Shown: positions 27,362 through 36,621 of the stretch, in pieces
Layout: each line of letters begins with the position of its first letter
Position numbering within the stretch: the first letter of the stretch is position 1
Source: Brevibacterium limosum
GTDB lineage: Bacteria; Actinomycetota; Actinomycetes; Actinomycetales; Brevibacteriaceae
NCBI RefSeq assembly: GCF_011617705.1
Contig: NZ_CP050154.1
Location: forward strand, 3,658,001 to 3,722,000
Direction: 5' to 3'
Length of the DNA stretch: 64,000 nt
Translations under genes and position numbers: made by a program
The notes under the pieces: model-generated
Database searches by the model: none
What the model was told of the DNA's origin: nothing
The model's input: only the letters and a program-made list of their open reading frames with translations

Positions 27362-27485
27362 GTCTCCATGCTATGCCTCGCCGAGGCGGTTCGCCGAGAG
27401 GTGCGGGCGCCCGGCGCGAATCGTGCCGAGCGGCTCTGCGTCAGTCCCTGCCGATACACTGGATCCACGTTGGAAGGTGAGGACG

Positions 27486-28637
27486 ATGGCTGTACGCGTA
27501 CCCGTGGCGCCTGAGGTCGTGGAATGGGCGATGGACCGCTCGCATGACGCGGCTGGCATCTCCGAATCCATGCCCAAGGTCCGGGAGTGGATCGACGGTG
27601 TTTCGCGACCGACCTTGAATCAGCTGTCGAACTTTGCTGCGCGAACTGGCACTCCGTTCGGCTATCTGCTGCTGCCTGAGCCTCCGAGACTCGAACTGCC
27701 GATAGATGATTTTCGCGATGGCTTCGATGCCGACGCTTACCGTGAACCGTCCTCTGACTTGCTCGCGGTAATCAACCAAAGCATTCGTCGGCAGGACTGG
27801 TATCGCGACTATGCCAGCGATCTAGATCTTCCTGAGGTTGAAGTCGTCGGGCGAGCAGCCGATTGGGAGCCGACTCGAACGGCTGCTGACATGCGGAAGG
27901 AACTCGGCTACGAGGTTGCTCAGCGCAGCGGAACTCGGCGTGATCAGCGAAGGTATCTGCTCCAAGCGTTTGAAGACCTCGGCGGTCTGGCTGTGGCGAC
28001 ATCGATGGTTGAGAACAACAACCATCATCTGCTTGACATCGATGAGTTCCGGGGCTTTTCTCTTATCGATGAGACAGCACCCCTCATCTTCGTCAATACC
28101 GGACAGACGCTCAACGGGCAACTCTTCACCTTGGCACACGAGTTCGCTCATGTCTGGCGTGGCATCGGCGGGGTGGGGGTCGAGGACCCAGGTCGAACTC
28201 CGCAGAGCACGATCGAACGATGGTGCAACAGAGTGGCTTCTGAGTTCTTGGTACCGGAAGCGGATCTGCACAGACATTTTCACGATGTTCACGATGAAGA
28301 ACTGGTTGCCCAACTCGAGGCCCTGTCCCGGATATTCAAGTGCGGGACTCTGGTTGTTCTGCAGGCGATCGAGCGTGCAGAGCTCAGACGGTTCGACGAC
28401 TTCCCAGCAGCCTACGAAGCCGAAGTCGCCAGGTTGAAAGGACTGAGTCCGCGGCAGAACAGCGGTGGAGACTTCTATGCCAATCAGCCATACAGGATCG
28501 GTGAGCGCTTGTCCCACGCGTTGATCGACGATGTTTTCGGTGGCCGCACCGCTGTTGCCGAAGCGATTAAGCTGATGTCGTTCAAGTCGCTGTCCACATT
28601 CGACAAATACGCAAGGCACCTCGACCGAGAGGGCTGA
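27486..28637 (+). CDS. XRE-like HTH plus ImmA/IrrE metallopeptidase
   Basis: A 383-residue protein with an N-terminal regulator-like helical domain that ends in the usual PTLNQLSNFAARTGTPFGYL. An ImmA/IrrE zinc peptidase domain follows with the HEFAH motif at residues 218-222. In phage and toxin systems such proteins cleave a repressor or act as the antitoxin regulator. The stop is followed three bases later by the DUF4411 gene, so they form one operon. GGAAGG and GAGG boxes precede the ATG at 27486; the open frame extends to 27315 inside a divergent neighbour and is rejected. Confidence 0.87.
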   Translation: MAVRVPVAPEVVEWAMDRSHDAAGISESMPKVREWIDGVSRPTLNQLSNFAARTGTPFGYLLLPEPPRLELPIDDFRDGFDADAYREPSSDLLAVINQSIRRQDWYRDYASDLDLPEVEVVGRAADWEPTRTAADMRKELGYEVAQRSGTRRDQRRYLLQAFEDLGGLAVATSMVENNNHHLLDIDEFRGFSLIDETAPLIFVNTGQTLNGQLFTLAHEFAHVWRGIGGVGVEDPGRTPQSTIERWCNRVASEFLVPEADLHRHFHDVHDEELVAQLEALSRIFKCGTLVVLQAIERAELRRFDDFPAAYEAEVARLKGLSPRQNSGGDFYANQPYRIGERLSHALIDDVFGGRTAVAEAIKLMSFKSLSTFDKYARHLDREG

Positions 28638-28639
28638 CG

Positions 28640-29173
28640 ATGTATCTCCTGGATGCCAATGCGTTTATGGAAGCGAGCCGTCTCTACTACTCGTTTCAGA
28701 TTGCGCCGGGCTTCTGGCAATGGCTTTCGGATTCGTTCAGGGCAGGCACGGTGGCATCGGTCACCGCCGTGCATGATGAGGTTGCCGTCGGTGACGACGA
28801 GTTGGCGGACTGGGCCAAAGACCCCGAGCTGCGGCGGTTCTGGCTCCCGGATTCGGCAGAGTCTATTTCGGTTATGGCGGAGCTTGCGGTTTGGGCAAAC
28901 AGTCCCGAACGAATCTACAAGCCGTCTGCCATATCCGAGTTCATGGGTTCAGCCGACCTTCGGCTGATTGCACAAGCGAAAGCAGTGGGAGCAACTGTTG
29001 TCACTCGTGAGACTTCGGAACCGCACAGCAGAAGGAAGATCAAGATTCCGGATGCCGCTCATTCGGCCCTCAATGACGAAATCCTGCATGATCTCGGACC
29101 AAGCGTTGATGCACACTTGCCCGGAAAGGAAGCCGCCGGGCGACCCTGCGCGACGTGCGTCGGGCCCGCCTAG
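28640..29173 (+). CDS. DUF4411 PIN-like putative toxin nuclease
   Basis: A 177-residue protein of the DUF4411 family, a PIN-fold group usually found beside ImmA/IrrE genes. The N-terminus MYLLDANAFMEASRLYY has the first acidic residue, LRLIAQAKAVGATVVTRE is the central PIN motif, and KIKIPD follows. The family usually reads KIPDVC and then a second cysteine. Here a short stretch (~29054-29072) gives CRSFG only in another frame, so two compensating indels may have altered the motif. The last ~20 residues run into the terminator stem. Activity is therefore uncertain. Confidence 0.75.
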   Translation: MYLLDANAFMEASRLYYSFQIAPGFWQWLSDSFRAGTVASVTAVHDEVAVGDDELADWAKDPELRRFWLPDSAESISVMAELAVWANSPERIYKPSAISEFMGSADLRLIAQAKAVGATVVTRETSEPHSRRKIKIPDAAHSALNDEILHDLGPSVDAHLPGKEAAGRPCATCVGPA

Positions 29174-29202
29174 AAGAGAGGCGGGTCTCTTCGGCGGGCC
29201 CG
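29161..29202 (+). terminator. Strong nested hairpin after the ImmA/DUF4411 operon
   Basis: CGGGCCCGCC at 29161-29170 pairs with 29193-29202, and inside it GAAGAGA pairs with TCTCTTC around GGCGGG. The DUF4411 stop codon (29171-29173) lies within the hairpin. It also ends the converging transcript region near 29307. Confidence 0.75.
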
Positions 29203-29306
29203 TTCGACTGTTACGTGGTCCTGTGCAGACACTGCGACGGCAAGCGTCTCGGGTACTCGGCGCACTCCTTCAGAGCGCGCAAGCGACGCGCGGACGCCTC
29301 CCCTGC

Positions 29307-30452
29307 TCAGAGTTCCGTGGTCTGAGTGCCGCCGGCCGGGCGGTCCCCGGTGATCTTGGACTTGACCATGCGGAACAGGCCCGAGGCCTTTCCGCCGGGC
29401 AGACCCCAGTGCTGAGCGGAGTGCGTGATGACCTTGATCAGCCCGAGATTCGGATCCCGGCGGTCATCGAACCATGCCTTGTCGGAATCCGACCACAGAT
29501 CATCGACCTTGGCGTCATCGTCGACGAACTCGACGCGTCCGGCCACCGACAGCCAGTTGCCCGCCTCGGCGATGCTGATATTGACCTCGGGGTTCGTTCT
29601 CAGCGCCTTCGCCTGGTCGCCGTCGAGGGCGAGGAAGAACCAGACATCGGCGTCCTCAGTAACCTCCTGAGGTGCCATCGGGTGGGCGAGGATCTTGCCG
29701 TCGGCCAGCGCGGTCGCGAGCATGACGGAATCGCCGCCGCGCAGGATCTTGGCGACATCGGCCTGGTCGAGCTCATCCGTCGCCGCCTCGCCTGCGGGCT
29801 TCTGCCCGTCGCCGGCGGCCGAGACCTGGCCGGCTTCCGTGTCGTCGGTGGCGTTGGCTGACGCGTTGCCGGATGAGGTGCTACCGGTGGCGGACGCGTT
29901 GCCGGCGGAGGAGCTGCCGGTGGCAGACGCGGCAGCTGCCGTGCTCGCGGCACCGCCTTCCGCGGTGCTGCCGACCGCGTTGCCCATCCCCGGTACGCTG
30001 TCGACGTCATCGGGCTCGGACGTGGTGCCGACCGACGCGCCCATGCCCGGCGCTACGGAGGCTTTGGACTTCCTGTGCGAGTCGTCACCGGCACCGGCCG
30101 TGCCTCCGACCGCGGCGCCGGGACCCGGCGCCGTGCTGGATGGAGCGCCGCCGGGAGCTGTGCTGCTCGCGACTCCGGAATCCTTGGAGCCGGAGCTCGG
30201 GGTGACCTCGGCGGCTTTCGATTCGTCGATCGCCGTGTGCGAGCCATCAGGATTGCGATGCAGTGTCACGCCTTCTTCCTCGGCGGCATTCTGGGCACGT
30301 GCCTCAACGTTCTGCTCGGTGTAGCCGACTTCGGCGTGAGATTCCATGTCCGAAGTCCCGGCCAGCGGCTCCGCCGTCTCGTCCAGTTTCGCTGCGACGT
30401 CACGGGCCTTCTCCTCGGCCGGTGACTCGTCACTCTTGTCTCTGTTGTTCAT
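29307..30452 (-). CDS. FMN-binding split-barrel stress protein with long repetitive N-terminal region
   Basis: The C-terminal ~150 residues form a pyridoxamine-phosphate-oxidase-like, general stress protein 26 type domain (VMLATALADGKILAHPM, then DADVWFFLALDGDQAKAL, then the terminal THSAQHWGLPGGKASGLF). Such domains bind flavin or deazaflavin. Before it lie ~90 polar residues and a ~130-residue Ala/Gly/Ser-rich linker in which PGMGASVG, PGMGNAVG and PGAAVGG recur. ATG 30452 is chosen because GAAGGG lies eight bases upstream; another ATG two codons earlier is too close to it. No operon partner. The oxidoreductase role is inferred from the domain only. Confidence 0.8.
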   Translation of the reverse strand: MNNRDKSDESPAEEKARDVAAKLDETAEPLAGTSDMESHAEVGYTEQNVEARAQNAAEEEGVTLHRNPDGSHTAIDESKAAEVTPSSGSKDSGVASSTAPGGAPSSTAPGPGAAVGGTAGAGDDSHRKSKASVAPGMGASVGTTSEPDDVDSVPGMGNAVGSTAEGGAASTAAAASATGSSSAGNASATGSTSSGNASANATDDTEAGQVSAAGDGQKPAGEAATDELDQADVAKILRGGDSVMLATALADGKILAHPMAPQEVTEDADVWFFLALDGDQAKALRTNPEVNISIAEAGNWLSVAGRVEFVDDDAKVDDLWSDSDKAWFDDRRDPNLGLIKVITHSAQHWGLPGGKASGLFRMVKSKITGDRPAGGTQTTEL

Positions 30453-30490
30453 GACCATTTCCCTTCGCAGACGGTTCCTGGCGCCGCAGT

Positions 30491-30530
30491 CGTTCACGCC
30501 AGCCGTGGTCCGTTCACGCGGACCGTGGTC
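30491..30530. repeat. Two 20-bp tandem repeats in the divergent promoter region
   Basis: CGTTCACGCCAGCCGTGGTC is followed directly by a copy with three differences. It lies between the stress protein and the rhodanese genes and may bind a regulator. Confidence 0.6.
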
Positions 30531-30740
30531 GGCTGGCACATCAACGACTACACGGTCATTCTCACACGGCTCTCCAGCCGGCAACAGCCCCCTTGGAATT
30601 GGAGCCGAGACGCCTGACATCCGGTCGTTCGGGTTGCGCGCACGGGTATGGACACAGTCGCGAACACGGTCGCGGGCGTGTGAGGATTCGGAGTCTTCGA
30701 GCAGGTGCGAGCACCTGGCTTGCGTGCCTACACTGAAGCC

Positions 30741-31070
30741 ATGGATGAAGAAACGACCGTCACCGTCAACGACATCCCCGAAGGGGCCGCCATCATCGAC
30801 GTCCGTGAGGACGACGAATGGGAGGCCGGGCACATCGAAGGCGCTGTCCACGTGCCGCTGGGCGAACTGCCCGGCCGCCTCGACGACCTTCCCCTCGATG
30901 ACGATATGTACGTCATCTGCCGTACCGGCGGACGCTCGAACCGCGCCGTGGCCTGGCTCAACCAGAACGGCTTCGACGCCTTCAACGTTCAAGGCGGCAT
31001 GGGGTCATGGAACCTCGACAACGGCAAGCCGATCGTCTCCGAGACCGGCGAAGAGCCTTGGGTGAAGTGA
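30741..31070 (+). CDS. Single-domain rhodanese-like protein
   Basis: A 109-residue cytosolic rhodanese (sulfurtransferase fold). IIDVREDDEWEAGHIEGAVH near residues 16-35 is the CH2A motif. The catalytic cysteine is C60 in ICRTGGRS, which has the six-residue active-site loop of active sulfurtransferases. GGMGSWNLDNGKPI ends the domain. The ATG at 30741 is chosen because homology begins there; 12 upstream codons are rejected. It is divergent from the stress-protein gene. Confidence 0.88.
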   Translation: MDEETTVTVNDIPEGAAIIDVREDDEWEAGHIEGAVHVPLGELPGRLDDLPLDDDMYVICRTGGRSNRAVAWLNQNGFDAFNVQGGMGSWNLDNGKPIVSETGEEPWVK

Positions 31071-31217
31071 GAGTGACGATTCGCTTCACCAGTTGAGGTC
31101 CGTCGGCCTCTTCCCCACCGGCTCGACCGTTCGTACCGTCGCGATGACCTACAGGCGGTCGAGCCGATTCAGCTGCGGATGCCGTCTCCATCAGCAGAAC
31201 GGACACCCCCGTCGCGG

Positions 31218-31403
31218 TCAGTTCTCGTCGTTTGGAAACTTGGCGTCAGGCCAATCGCTGGTCAGGTAGGCGCCGATCGCGCGGTGCCGGAAACTGTAGG
31301 CGCTTCCGCGATTGATGATCCCTCGAGTGATATCCAGCCTCTGGGAAGTGGCTCCAGCCATATCGGCGAACTCCGGAAGCCCTGTCCAATCTGGTTGATA
31401 AAG
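31218..31403 (-). pseudogene. C-terminal remnant of an unidentified protein
   Basis: On the minus strand, 61 sense codons without a convincing start follow a stop at ~31404. They include LDITRGIINRGSAYSFRHRA and end in WPDAKFPNDEN. The composition is protein-like and the FRHRAIGAYL segment recalls the end of NTPase or effector proteins with YxFRH motifs. The rest of the gene is missing, so it looks like a deletion relic. The family assignment is weak. The remainder of 31071-31547 shows no gene. Confidence 0.4.
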
Positions 31404-31547
31404 TTATCAAGCTAAAGAATCTGCTCAGATAGCAGTCTTCGAGATTCGGTCATCTCGACACAATCTTCATTTGGACGCCGCAGAACCAGCATGCCCAGCC
31501 AGGCTGCCTCATCACGCGATGCCGGCCCTTCCTGGTTGAACGGAACT

Positions 31548-33179
31548 CTAGTCCGCCTCGGCCGGGTCGGGGATCTCGTCGGGCCGGTACTTCGGCAGCC
31601 TCGAGGCCGGCACTGCCGCGACCAGGCTGACGCCGGCGAGGATAAGGAAGCCGAGCTTGAGCGTGCTCAACCGCTGCTGGGAATTGAGTTCGACGGCATG
31701 CTCGACCTGCTCCGGTGTCGCCGTCGTCCCCGCGAGGACGTCGCGCAATTCGTCGTTGCTCACGAAGTTCGCATTGTCGAGGTCGACCTGTTCGACGAGT
31801 TCCGGCGGCAGATCGGGATGATCATCGGCGGCAGACGCCAGCCCGGCCGAGAGCACCGTGACCAGCAGCGCCCCCATGACCGCGGTGCCGACCGCCGAGG
31901 CGAGGTTCTGCGCGGTGCCGCGGATCGACCCGACGTCACCGGCCAGATGCTTCGGAGCGGCGGTGACCAGGACATTGAACACCAGTGTCACCAGCGCACC
32001 CTGTCCTATGCCGAAGACGATGAGGCCGAGGATCGTCGGCAGAGTCTCCCAGTTGTTCGTCACGACGAACGCCAGCCAGACCAGCGCCGCCGTCGTCAGG
32101 CCGAAGGAGAACAGCGCAATGGTGCGCGGGGAGTAGCGCTTGTAGAAGCGGACGATGAGCGTGGCGGTGACGAAGACCGTGAGGTTGAACGGCAGCATCG
32201 CCAGCGACGTGTCGAAAGGGGTCCGCCCCTGGACGACCTGGATGTAGGTGGGCACGGTGAAGTTCACGGCCGCCTCCATCGCCACGATGACGAACATCGC
32301 GTAGACCGCCGCCCGTTCGCTCGGCCGACCGAGCACGCTGATGTCGACGAGCGGCACCTTGCCTGCCGCCTTCCGCCGCTTCGTCCACATGAAGAACAGC
32401 TGCCCGAGGACGACGCCGACGACGATGAACACCGGCGCCGGTGACAGCCCGGCGATCGAGAACGGCGCCCCGTCCTCGGCGCGGACGATGCCCCAGGCGT
32501 TGAGATTGTTGAATCCCATCGTCAGCAGCACGACCGCAGCACCGATGAGCGCCGAGGCGACGAGATCGATCCGAATCGCAGGATCCCCCTTGTCCGACTT
32601 CAGCGTGAACGTCAATGCGAAGACGATGACGGCCAGGCCCAGCGTGATGAAGAAGATCGGTCGCCATCCGACCAGCGTGCCGAGGGTGCCGCCGATGAGG
32701 AAGGCGCTCATCCCGGAGAAGGCACGTGCCGACCCGAGCGAGCCGACCGCCGCCGCCTGCTGCGCTCCACGGTAGTTCTCGGCGATGAGCGCGACCAGGG
32801 CGGGCACGATGATCGCTGCGGCGGCACCGGCGAGCAGCTGACCGGTGATCACCCAGGTCACGGTGCGGGAGAAGATCATGAGCAGCGAGGAGGCTGCGAA
32901 GACGACGAGGACGACGCGGAAGATGAGCACCCACCCGATCCGCTGACCCAGCTTCGCGCCGGTCATCACGAGCGCGGCCACGGCGAGGCCGTAGACGACG
33001 ATCGTCGACGAGGCGACCGTGGGCGGAACACCGAAGTCCTCGACCATTCCGCCGAGCGAGATCGGCAGTGCGGCGACGTTGAACGACATGAGGACCTGGG
33101 CGAGGAAGAGCCCGATCATCGGCGCCCAGGATCTGCGCTCCTCGGCGAGGTCGTTCGGTGCGGTTTCGGCGCTCATCAT
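31548..33179 (-). CDS. MFS drug-type transporter, EmrB/QacA-like
   Basis: A ~543-residue transporter with ~14 hydrophobic segments. GAKLGQRIGWVLIFR after TM2 is the loop motif, GQLLAGAAAAIIVPALVALIA contains the TM4 signature, and an extracellular insertion of ~60 polar residues lies before the last helix. It probably exports drugs or metabolites by proton antiport. The ATG at 33179 overlaps the glutaminase stop (ATGA); a second ATG one codon later is equally possible, while the longer open frame to 33422 is a glutaminase shadow. Cotranscription with glutaminase is clear. Confidence 0.87.
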   Translation of the reverse strand: MMSAETAPNDLAEERRSWAPMIGLFLAQVLMSFNVAALPISLGGMVEDFGVPPTVASSTIVVYGLAVAALVMTGAKLGQRIGWVLIFRVVLVVFAASSLLMIFSRTVTWVITGQLLAGAAAAIIVPALVALIAENYRGAQQAAAVGSLGSARAFSGMSAFLIGGTLGTLVGWRPIFFITLGLAVIVFALTFTLKSDKGDPAIRIDLVASALIGAAVVLLTMGFNNLNAWGIVRAEDGAPFSIAGLSPAPVFIVVGVVLGQLFFMWTKRRKAAGKVPLVDISVLGRPSERAAVYAMFVIVAMEAAVNFTVPTYIQVVQGRTPFDTSLAMLPFNLTVFVTATLIVRFYKRYSPRTIALFSFGLTTAALVWLAFVVTNNWETLPTILGLIVFGIGQGALVTLVFNVLVTAAPKHLAGDVGSIRGTAQNLASAVGTAVMGALLVTVLSAGLASAADDHPDLPPELVEQVDLDNANFVSNDELRDVLAGTTATPEQVEHAVELNSQQRLSTLKLGFLILAGVSLVAAVPASRLPKYRPDEIPDPAEAD

Positions 33180-34189
33180 TGTCCTTTCCGTGGGCGTTCG
33201 ACGGCCGCGTTCGAGGCGAAGAGATTCATACCCAGCACCCGGGAGATGTGGAAGCACGCGCGCTGACCGCGCACGCTGTTGCCCGCGGAGTCCAACCTCG
33301 GCGAGAAGGTGCCCAGCGCTCCCTTGCCCGGGGCGATGGCGACGATGCCGCCGGAGACCCCGGATTTGGCGGGCAGTCCGATCTCGAAGAGCCACTCGCC
33401 GCTGTTCTCGTACATTCCGCACGAGGCGAGCAGCGCGAGCGTGTCACGGGCCACCTCGGCGGAGACGACCTGCCGACCGGTCAGCGGATTGATCCCACCG
33501 TCAGCGAGGGTCGCTCCCATCACCGCGAGGTCGTGCGCGGTGACCAGCAGCGAGCACTGCCGGGTATAGATGTCGACGGTGTCGAGCGGATCCGTGATGA
33601 TCCGCCCATAGCTCTCGAGCAGCCGAGCCAGGGCCTTGTTGCGCTGATTCGTCTTCATCTCCGATTCGTATACGCGGCCGTCGAGGCGAAGCGGCCGACC
33701 GGCGAAGCGGGAGAGCCCGGTGCGGATGTTCTCCCATTTCTCCGCCGAGGTGGCCCCGGGCATGAGTGCGGTCGTGGCGATGGCACCGGCGTTGACCATC
33801 GAGTTCAACGGTTTGCCCTCGTTGAGTTCGATCGCCATCACCGAGTTGAAGGCGAGCCCCGTGTTGTTGACGCCGACGCGTTCGTGGACGAGTTCGGAGC
33901 TGCGGGCATGGCAGACGAGCGCGAAGACGAAAGCCTTGGAGATGGATTGGATGGAGAACTCGATGTCGACATCTCCGGCCTCGTGCACGGCCCCGGCCGA
34001 TTCGATGAGGCTGAGTCCGAACCACCGGGGGTCCGCCTCGGCGAGGATCGGGATGTAGTCGGCGACCTCACCGTCGTCGAGTCCGCCGTAGCGTGCGTGG
34101 ATGTCTGCCAGGGTCGCGTCGATGAAGCTGTCGGAGGGCAAGCCGCCGGTGAAGGCTCGCTGTCTGACCGATTCTTCGGGCCCGACCAT
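33176..34189 (-). CDS. glsA: Glutaminase
   Basis: The enzyme hydrolyses L-glutamine to glutamate and ammonia with a serine beta-lactamase-like fold. In the 337-residue protein the catalytic SxxK is in SIQSISKAF near residues 79-87. NSMVNAGAIATT near 128, ESEMKTNQRNKALARLL near 174 and SGVSGGIVAIAPGKGALGTF near 280 are all family signatures. GAGGA lies upstream of the ATG. It is the first gene of a two-gene operon with the MFS exporter. The length equals typical bacterial glutaminases without the C-terminal regulatory domains. Confidence 0.93.
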   Translation of the reverse strand: MVGPEESVRQRAFTGGLPSDSFIDATLADIHARYGGLDDGEVADYIPILAEADPRWFGLSLIESAGAVHEAGDVDIEFSIQSISKAFVFALVCHARSSELVHERVGVNNTGLAFNSVMAIELNEGKPLNSMVNAGAIATTALMPGATSAEKWENIRTGLSRFAGRPLRLDGRVYESEMKTNQRNKALARLLESYGRIITDPLDTVDIYTRQCSLLVTAHDLAVMGATLADGGINPLTGRQVVSAEVARDTLALLASCGMYENSGEWLFEIGLPAKSGVSGGIVAIAPGKGALGTFSPRLDSAGNSVRGQRACFHISRVLGMNLFASNAAVERPRKGQ

Positions 34190-34507
34190 CTCTGATCCTC
34201 GTCTCGTTCGTGTGGGGCAGTCCTCGGCGCCCGTCCGCAGAGTGATTTCACTCTATCTCAGGGATATCCTCTTGCACAGGTCTCTGACCAGGGGTGATCA
34301 CCGAGATTCTCAGTCGGCAGTCGGGGCACCCGGCTTCCGTGGCGAGCCGGCGGGCTGGGCCACGGATGAGCCGCGGAGACGAGCCCCCTTGCTCCGTTTC
34401 CACGATGGGTCTACCGTCGAGACCACGGATCACTCCCGCACCTCTTGTGATCCTCAATCCTCCGTCGAACGGCGTGAGCGTGTTCAACTCCGAAGGGAGC
34501 AGAAGTC
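34190..34507. other. Intergenic region between glsA and the small acidic protein gene
   Basis: This 318-base gap must contain divergent promoters. A 79-codon minus frame (34248-34487) starts with TTG without a spaced ribosome-binding site and matches no family I know, so I do not call it. GGGAGCAGAAG before 34508 is the ribosome-binding site of the next gene. Confidence 0.4.
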
Positions 34508-34804
34508 ATGAGTGACGAGAAGAAGAACCTGCCGGAGAACGCAGCAGAGCAGCAGACCGAAGACGAGCAGGAGGTCGAGAGCTCTGCCGTCGGAGTCGGC
34601 GCCGAGACAGACGCCGAAGGCAGTTCCCAGTCTCCTGAAGAGAGGCTCGAGCGCATCGCCGCCGAGCACGATGTTCCGATCGATCGGGACCCTGAGGAAG
34701 CCCAGGCCAAAGCCGAAGGGTCCTCCTCTCCCGACAAAGACCGGGATATCAGCGGTGGAGACACGAAGGAAGAGGACGACGACTCCGTGGAGCCGCCGGA
34801 CTGA
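34508..34804 (+). CDS. Small highly acidic hypothetical protein
   Basis: A 98-residue soluble protein, about one third Asp and Glu, with no hydrophobic segment. Only SPEERLERIAAEHDVPIDRD in the middle looks structured. A good GGGAGC box precedes the ATG. The composition resembles the polar N-terminal part of the stress protein at 29307, but I see no clear homology. Probably disordered; function unknown. Confidence 0.65.
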   Translation: MSDEKKNLPENAAEQQTEDEQEVESSAVGVGAETDAEGSSQSPEERLERIAAEHDVPIDRDPEEAQAKAEGSSSPDKDRDISGGDTKEEDDDSVEPPD

Positions 34805-34850
34805 GTCTGCGACGGCGTGGGCTCGGTGTCTGCGACGGCGAGGGCTCGGT
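34805..34850. repeat. Two 23-bp tandem repeats
   Basis: GTCTGCGACGGCGTGGGCTC begins a 23-base unit that is repeated directly at 34828 with one difference. It lies just after the stop of the acidic protein gene. Confidence 0.8.
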
Positions 34851-34946
34851 CGTGGAATTCCGATCCGTCATGTCTGCCGAGTCCACGATGCAAGAACTCC
34901 GTGGACACAACTGTGACAGGTGGCCCGGATTTGGCAAGGTAGAAGA

Positions 34947-36587
34947 ATGACTACTCGCGCCGGCCAGTTGGCCCAGGACAAGGATCTCGTGGACATCCCT
35001 GCCCTTCTCGATTCCTATCACGACCTGGTTCCCGACCCGTCGGTGCCTTCGCAAGCAGTGAGCTTCGGGACCTCGGGCCACCGCGGTTCGAGCTTCAACC
35101 GTTCCTTCAACGAGGCGCACATCGCTGCCATCACCGCAGCCATCGTCGACTTCCGCCGCGACAAGGGCATTCGCGGACCGGTCTTCCTCGGCCGGGATAC
35201 CCACGCGCTGAGTGAGCCCGCATTCCTCACCGTCCTCGAGGTGCTCGCCGCCGCCGAGGTGCCGGCGCTCATCGACGAACGCGACGGCTTCACCCCGACC
35301 CCTGCCGTCTCCCATGCGATCCTCGGCTTCAATGCCGGGAAGTCGCGCGACGATGCGCAGGCCGACGGCATCATCGTCACTCCCAGCCACAATCCGCCTG
35401 CCGACGGCGGCATCAAATACAACCCGCCGCACGGCGGGCCTGCCGGCACCGAGACGACGACATGGATCGCCGAACGCGCGAACAGCTACCTCCGCGACGG
35501 CTGGGAGAAGATTCCGCGCACTCCCTTCCAGCGGGCCTTCCACCTGGAGAACACCGAGAACTTCGACTACGTGTCGAACTACGTCGACGACCTCGAGTCC
35601 GTCATCGATCTCGACGTCATCCGCTCCTCCGGGCTGAAGATCGGCGCCGACCCGCTCGGCGGCGCCAGCGTCGACTACTGGGCGGCGATCGCCGAGGACT
35701 ACGACCTCAACCTCGACGTCGTCCATCCGGACGTCGACCCCACCTGGTCGTTCATGACCCTGGATTGGGATGAGAACATCCGCATGGACTGCTCCTCTCC
35801 CTATGCGATGGCCGGTCTCATCGCCTCCCGCAACGACTACGACATCGCCACCGGCAACGATGCCGACGCCGACCGCCACGGCATCGTCACCCCCGATGCC
35901 GGGCTGATGAACCCCAACCACTACCTGGCAGCGGCCATCGACTATCTCATCGACGCACGCACCGATTGGCCGGCCGGCGCCGGGATCGGCAAGACTCTGG
36001 TCACCTCGTCGATCATCGACCGCATCGTCGCCGCCCACGACCGGCCGCTGTTCGAAGTGCCCGTCGGCTTCAAGTGGTTCGTCCCCGGCCTGCTCGATTC
36101 GACGCTGGCCTTCGGCGGGGAGGAATCGGCCGGTGCGTCGTTCCTGCGTCGGGACGGCAAAGTGTGGTCGACGGACAAGGACGGCATCATCCTCGCCCTC
36201 CTCGCAGCCGAGATGACTGCGAAGACAGGGCAGACTCCCTCACAGCGCTACGCCGGGCTGGCCGCGAACCACGGCATCAGCGCCTACGCCCGCCAGGACG
36301 CCCCGGCGACCCGCGAACAGAAGGCCCGCCTCGGTGCCCTTGACGCATCGCAGGTGAGCGCGAAGTCCGTCGGCGGTGAATCCGTGACGGCGGTCCTGAC
36401 CTCGGCGCCGGGAAACAGCGCGCCGATCGGCGGGCTCAAGGTCACCACGGAGAACTCCTGGTTCGCGGTGCGCCCGTCGGGCACTGAAGACGTCTACAAG
36501 ATCTACGCCGAATCCCTGCGCGACGAAGACCACCTGCGCCAGGTCCAGCACGATGCCCGGACTCTGGTCGACGGGGTGCTGAAGTAG
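34947..36587 (+). CDS. pgm: Phosphoglucomutase, alpha-D-glucose specific
   Basis: The enzyme interconverts glucose 1-phosphate and glucose 6-phosphate, linking glycolysis with glycogen and wall sugar synthesis. In the 546-residue protein the phosphoserine is S147 in VTPSHNPP. The metal-binding DADADRHG lies near 310, GGEESAG near 395 gives the sugar-specificity loop, and RPSGTEDVYKIYAES near the end binds the phosphate. The ATG at 34947 follows AAGGTAGAAG; nine upstream codons are rejected. It is a single gene. Confidence 0.93.
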   Translation: MTTRAGQLAQDKDLVDIPALLDSYHDLVPDPSVPSQAVSFGTSGHRGSSFNRSFNEAHIAAITAAIVDFRRDKGIRGPVFLGRDTHALSEPAFLTVLEVLAAAEVPALIDERDGFTPTPAVSHAILGFNAGKSRDDAQADGIIVTPSHNPPADGGIKYNPPHGGPAGTETTTWIAERANSYLRDGWEKIPRTPFQRAFHLENTENFDYVSNYVDDLESVIDLDVIRSSGLKIGADPLGGASVDYWAAIAEDYDLNLDVVHPDVDPTWSFMTLDWDENIRMDCSSPYAMAGLIASRNDYDIATGNDADADRHGIVTPDAGLMNPNHYLAAAIDYLIDARTDWPAGAGIGKTLVTSSIIDRIVAAHDRPLFEVPVGFKWFVPGLLDSTLAFGGEESAGASFLRRDGKVWSTDKDGIILALLAAEMTAKTGQTPSQRYAGLAANHGISAYARQDAPATREQKARLGALDASQVSAKSVGGESVTAVLTSAPGNSAPIGGLKVTTENSWFAVRPSGTEDVYKIYAESLRDEDHLRQVQHDARTLVDGVLK

Positions 36588-36621
36588 CGCTCGGGAATTC
36601 ACCGACGGGTCCGCGCCGCTT

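Noticed and set aside
28968-29861. 297-codon plus frame after the DUF4411 gene
   Set aside because: It passes through a strong terminator and then is antisense to the FMN protein gene.
34248-34487. 79-codon minus frame with a CPDC motif upstream of glsA
   Set aside because: TTG start directly at a GGAG without spacing, and no recognised family. It could still be real, but I cannot support it.
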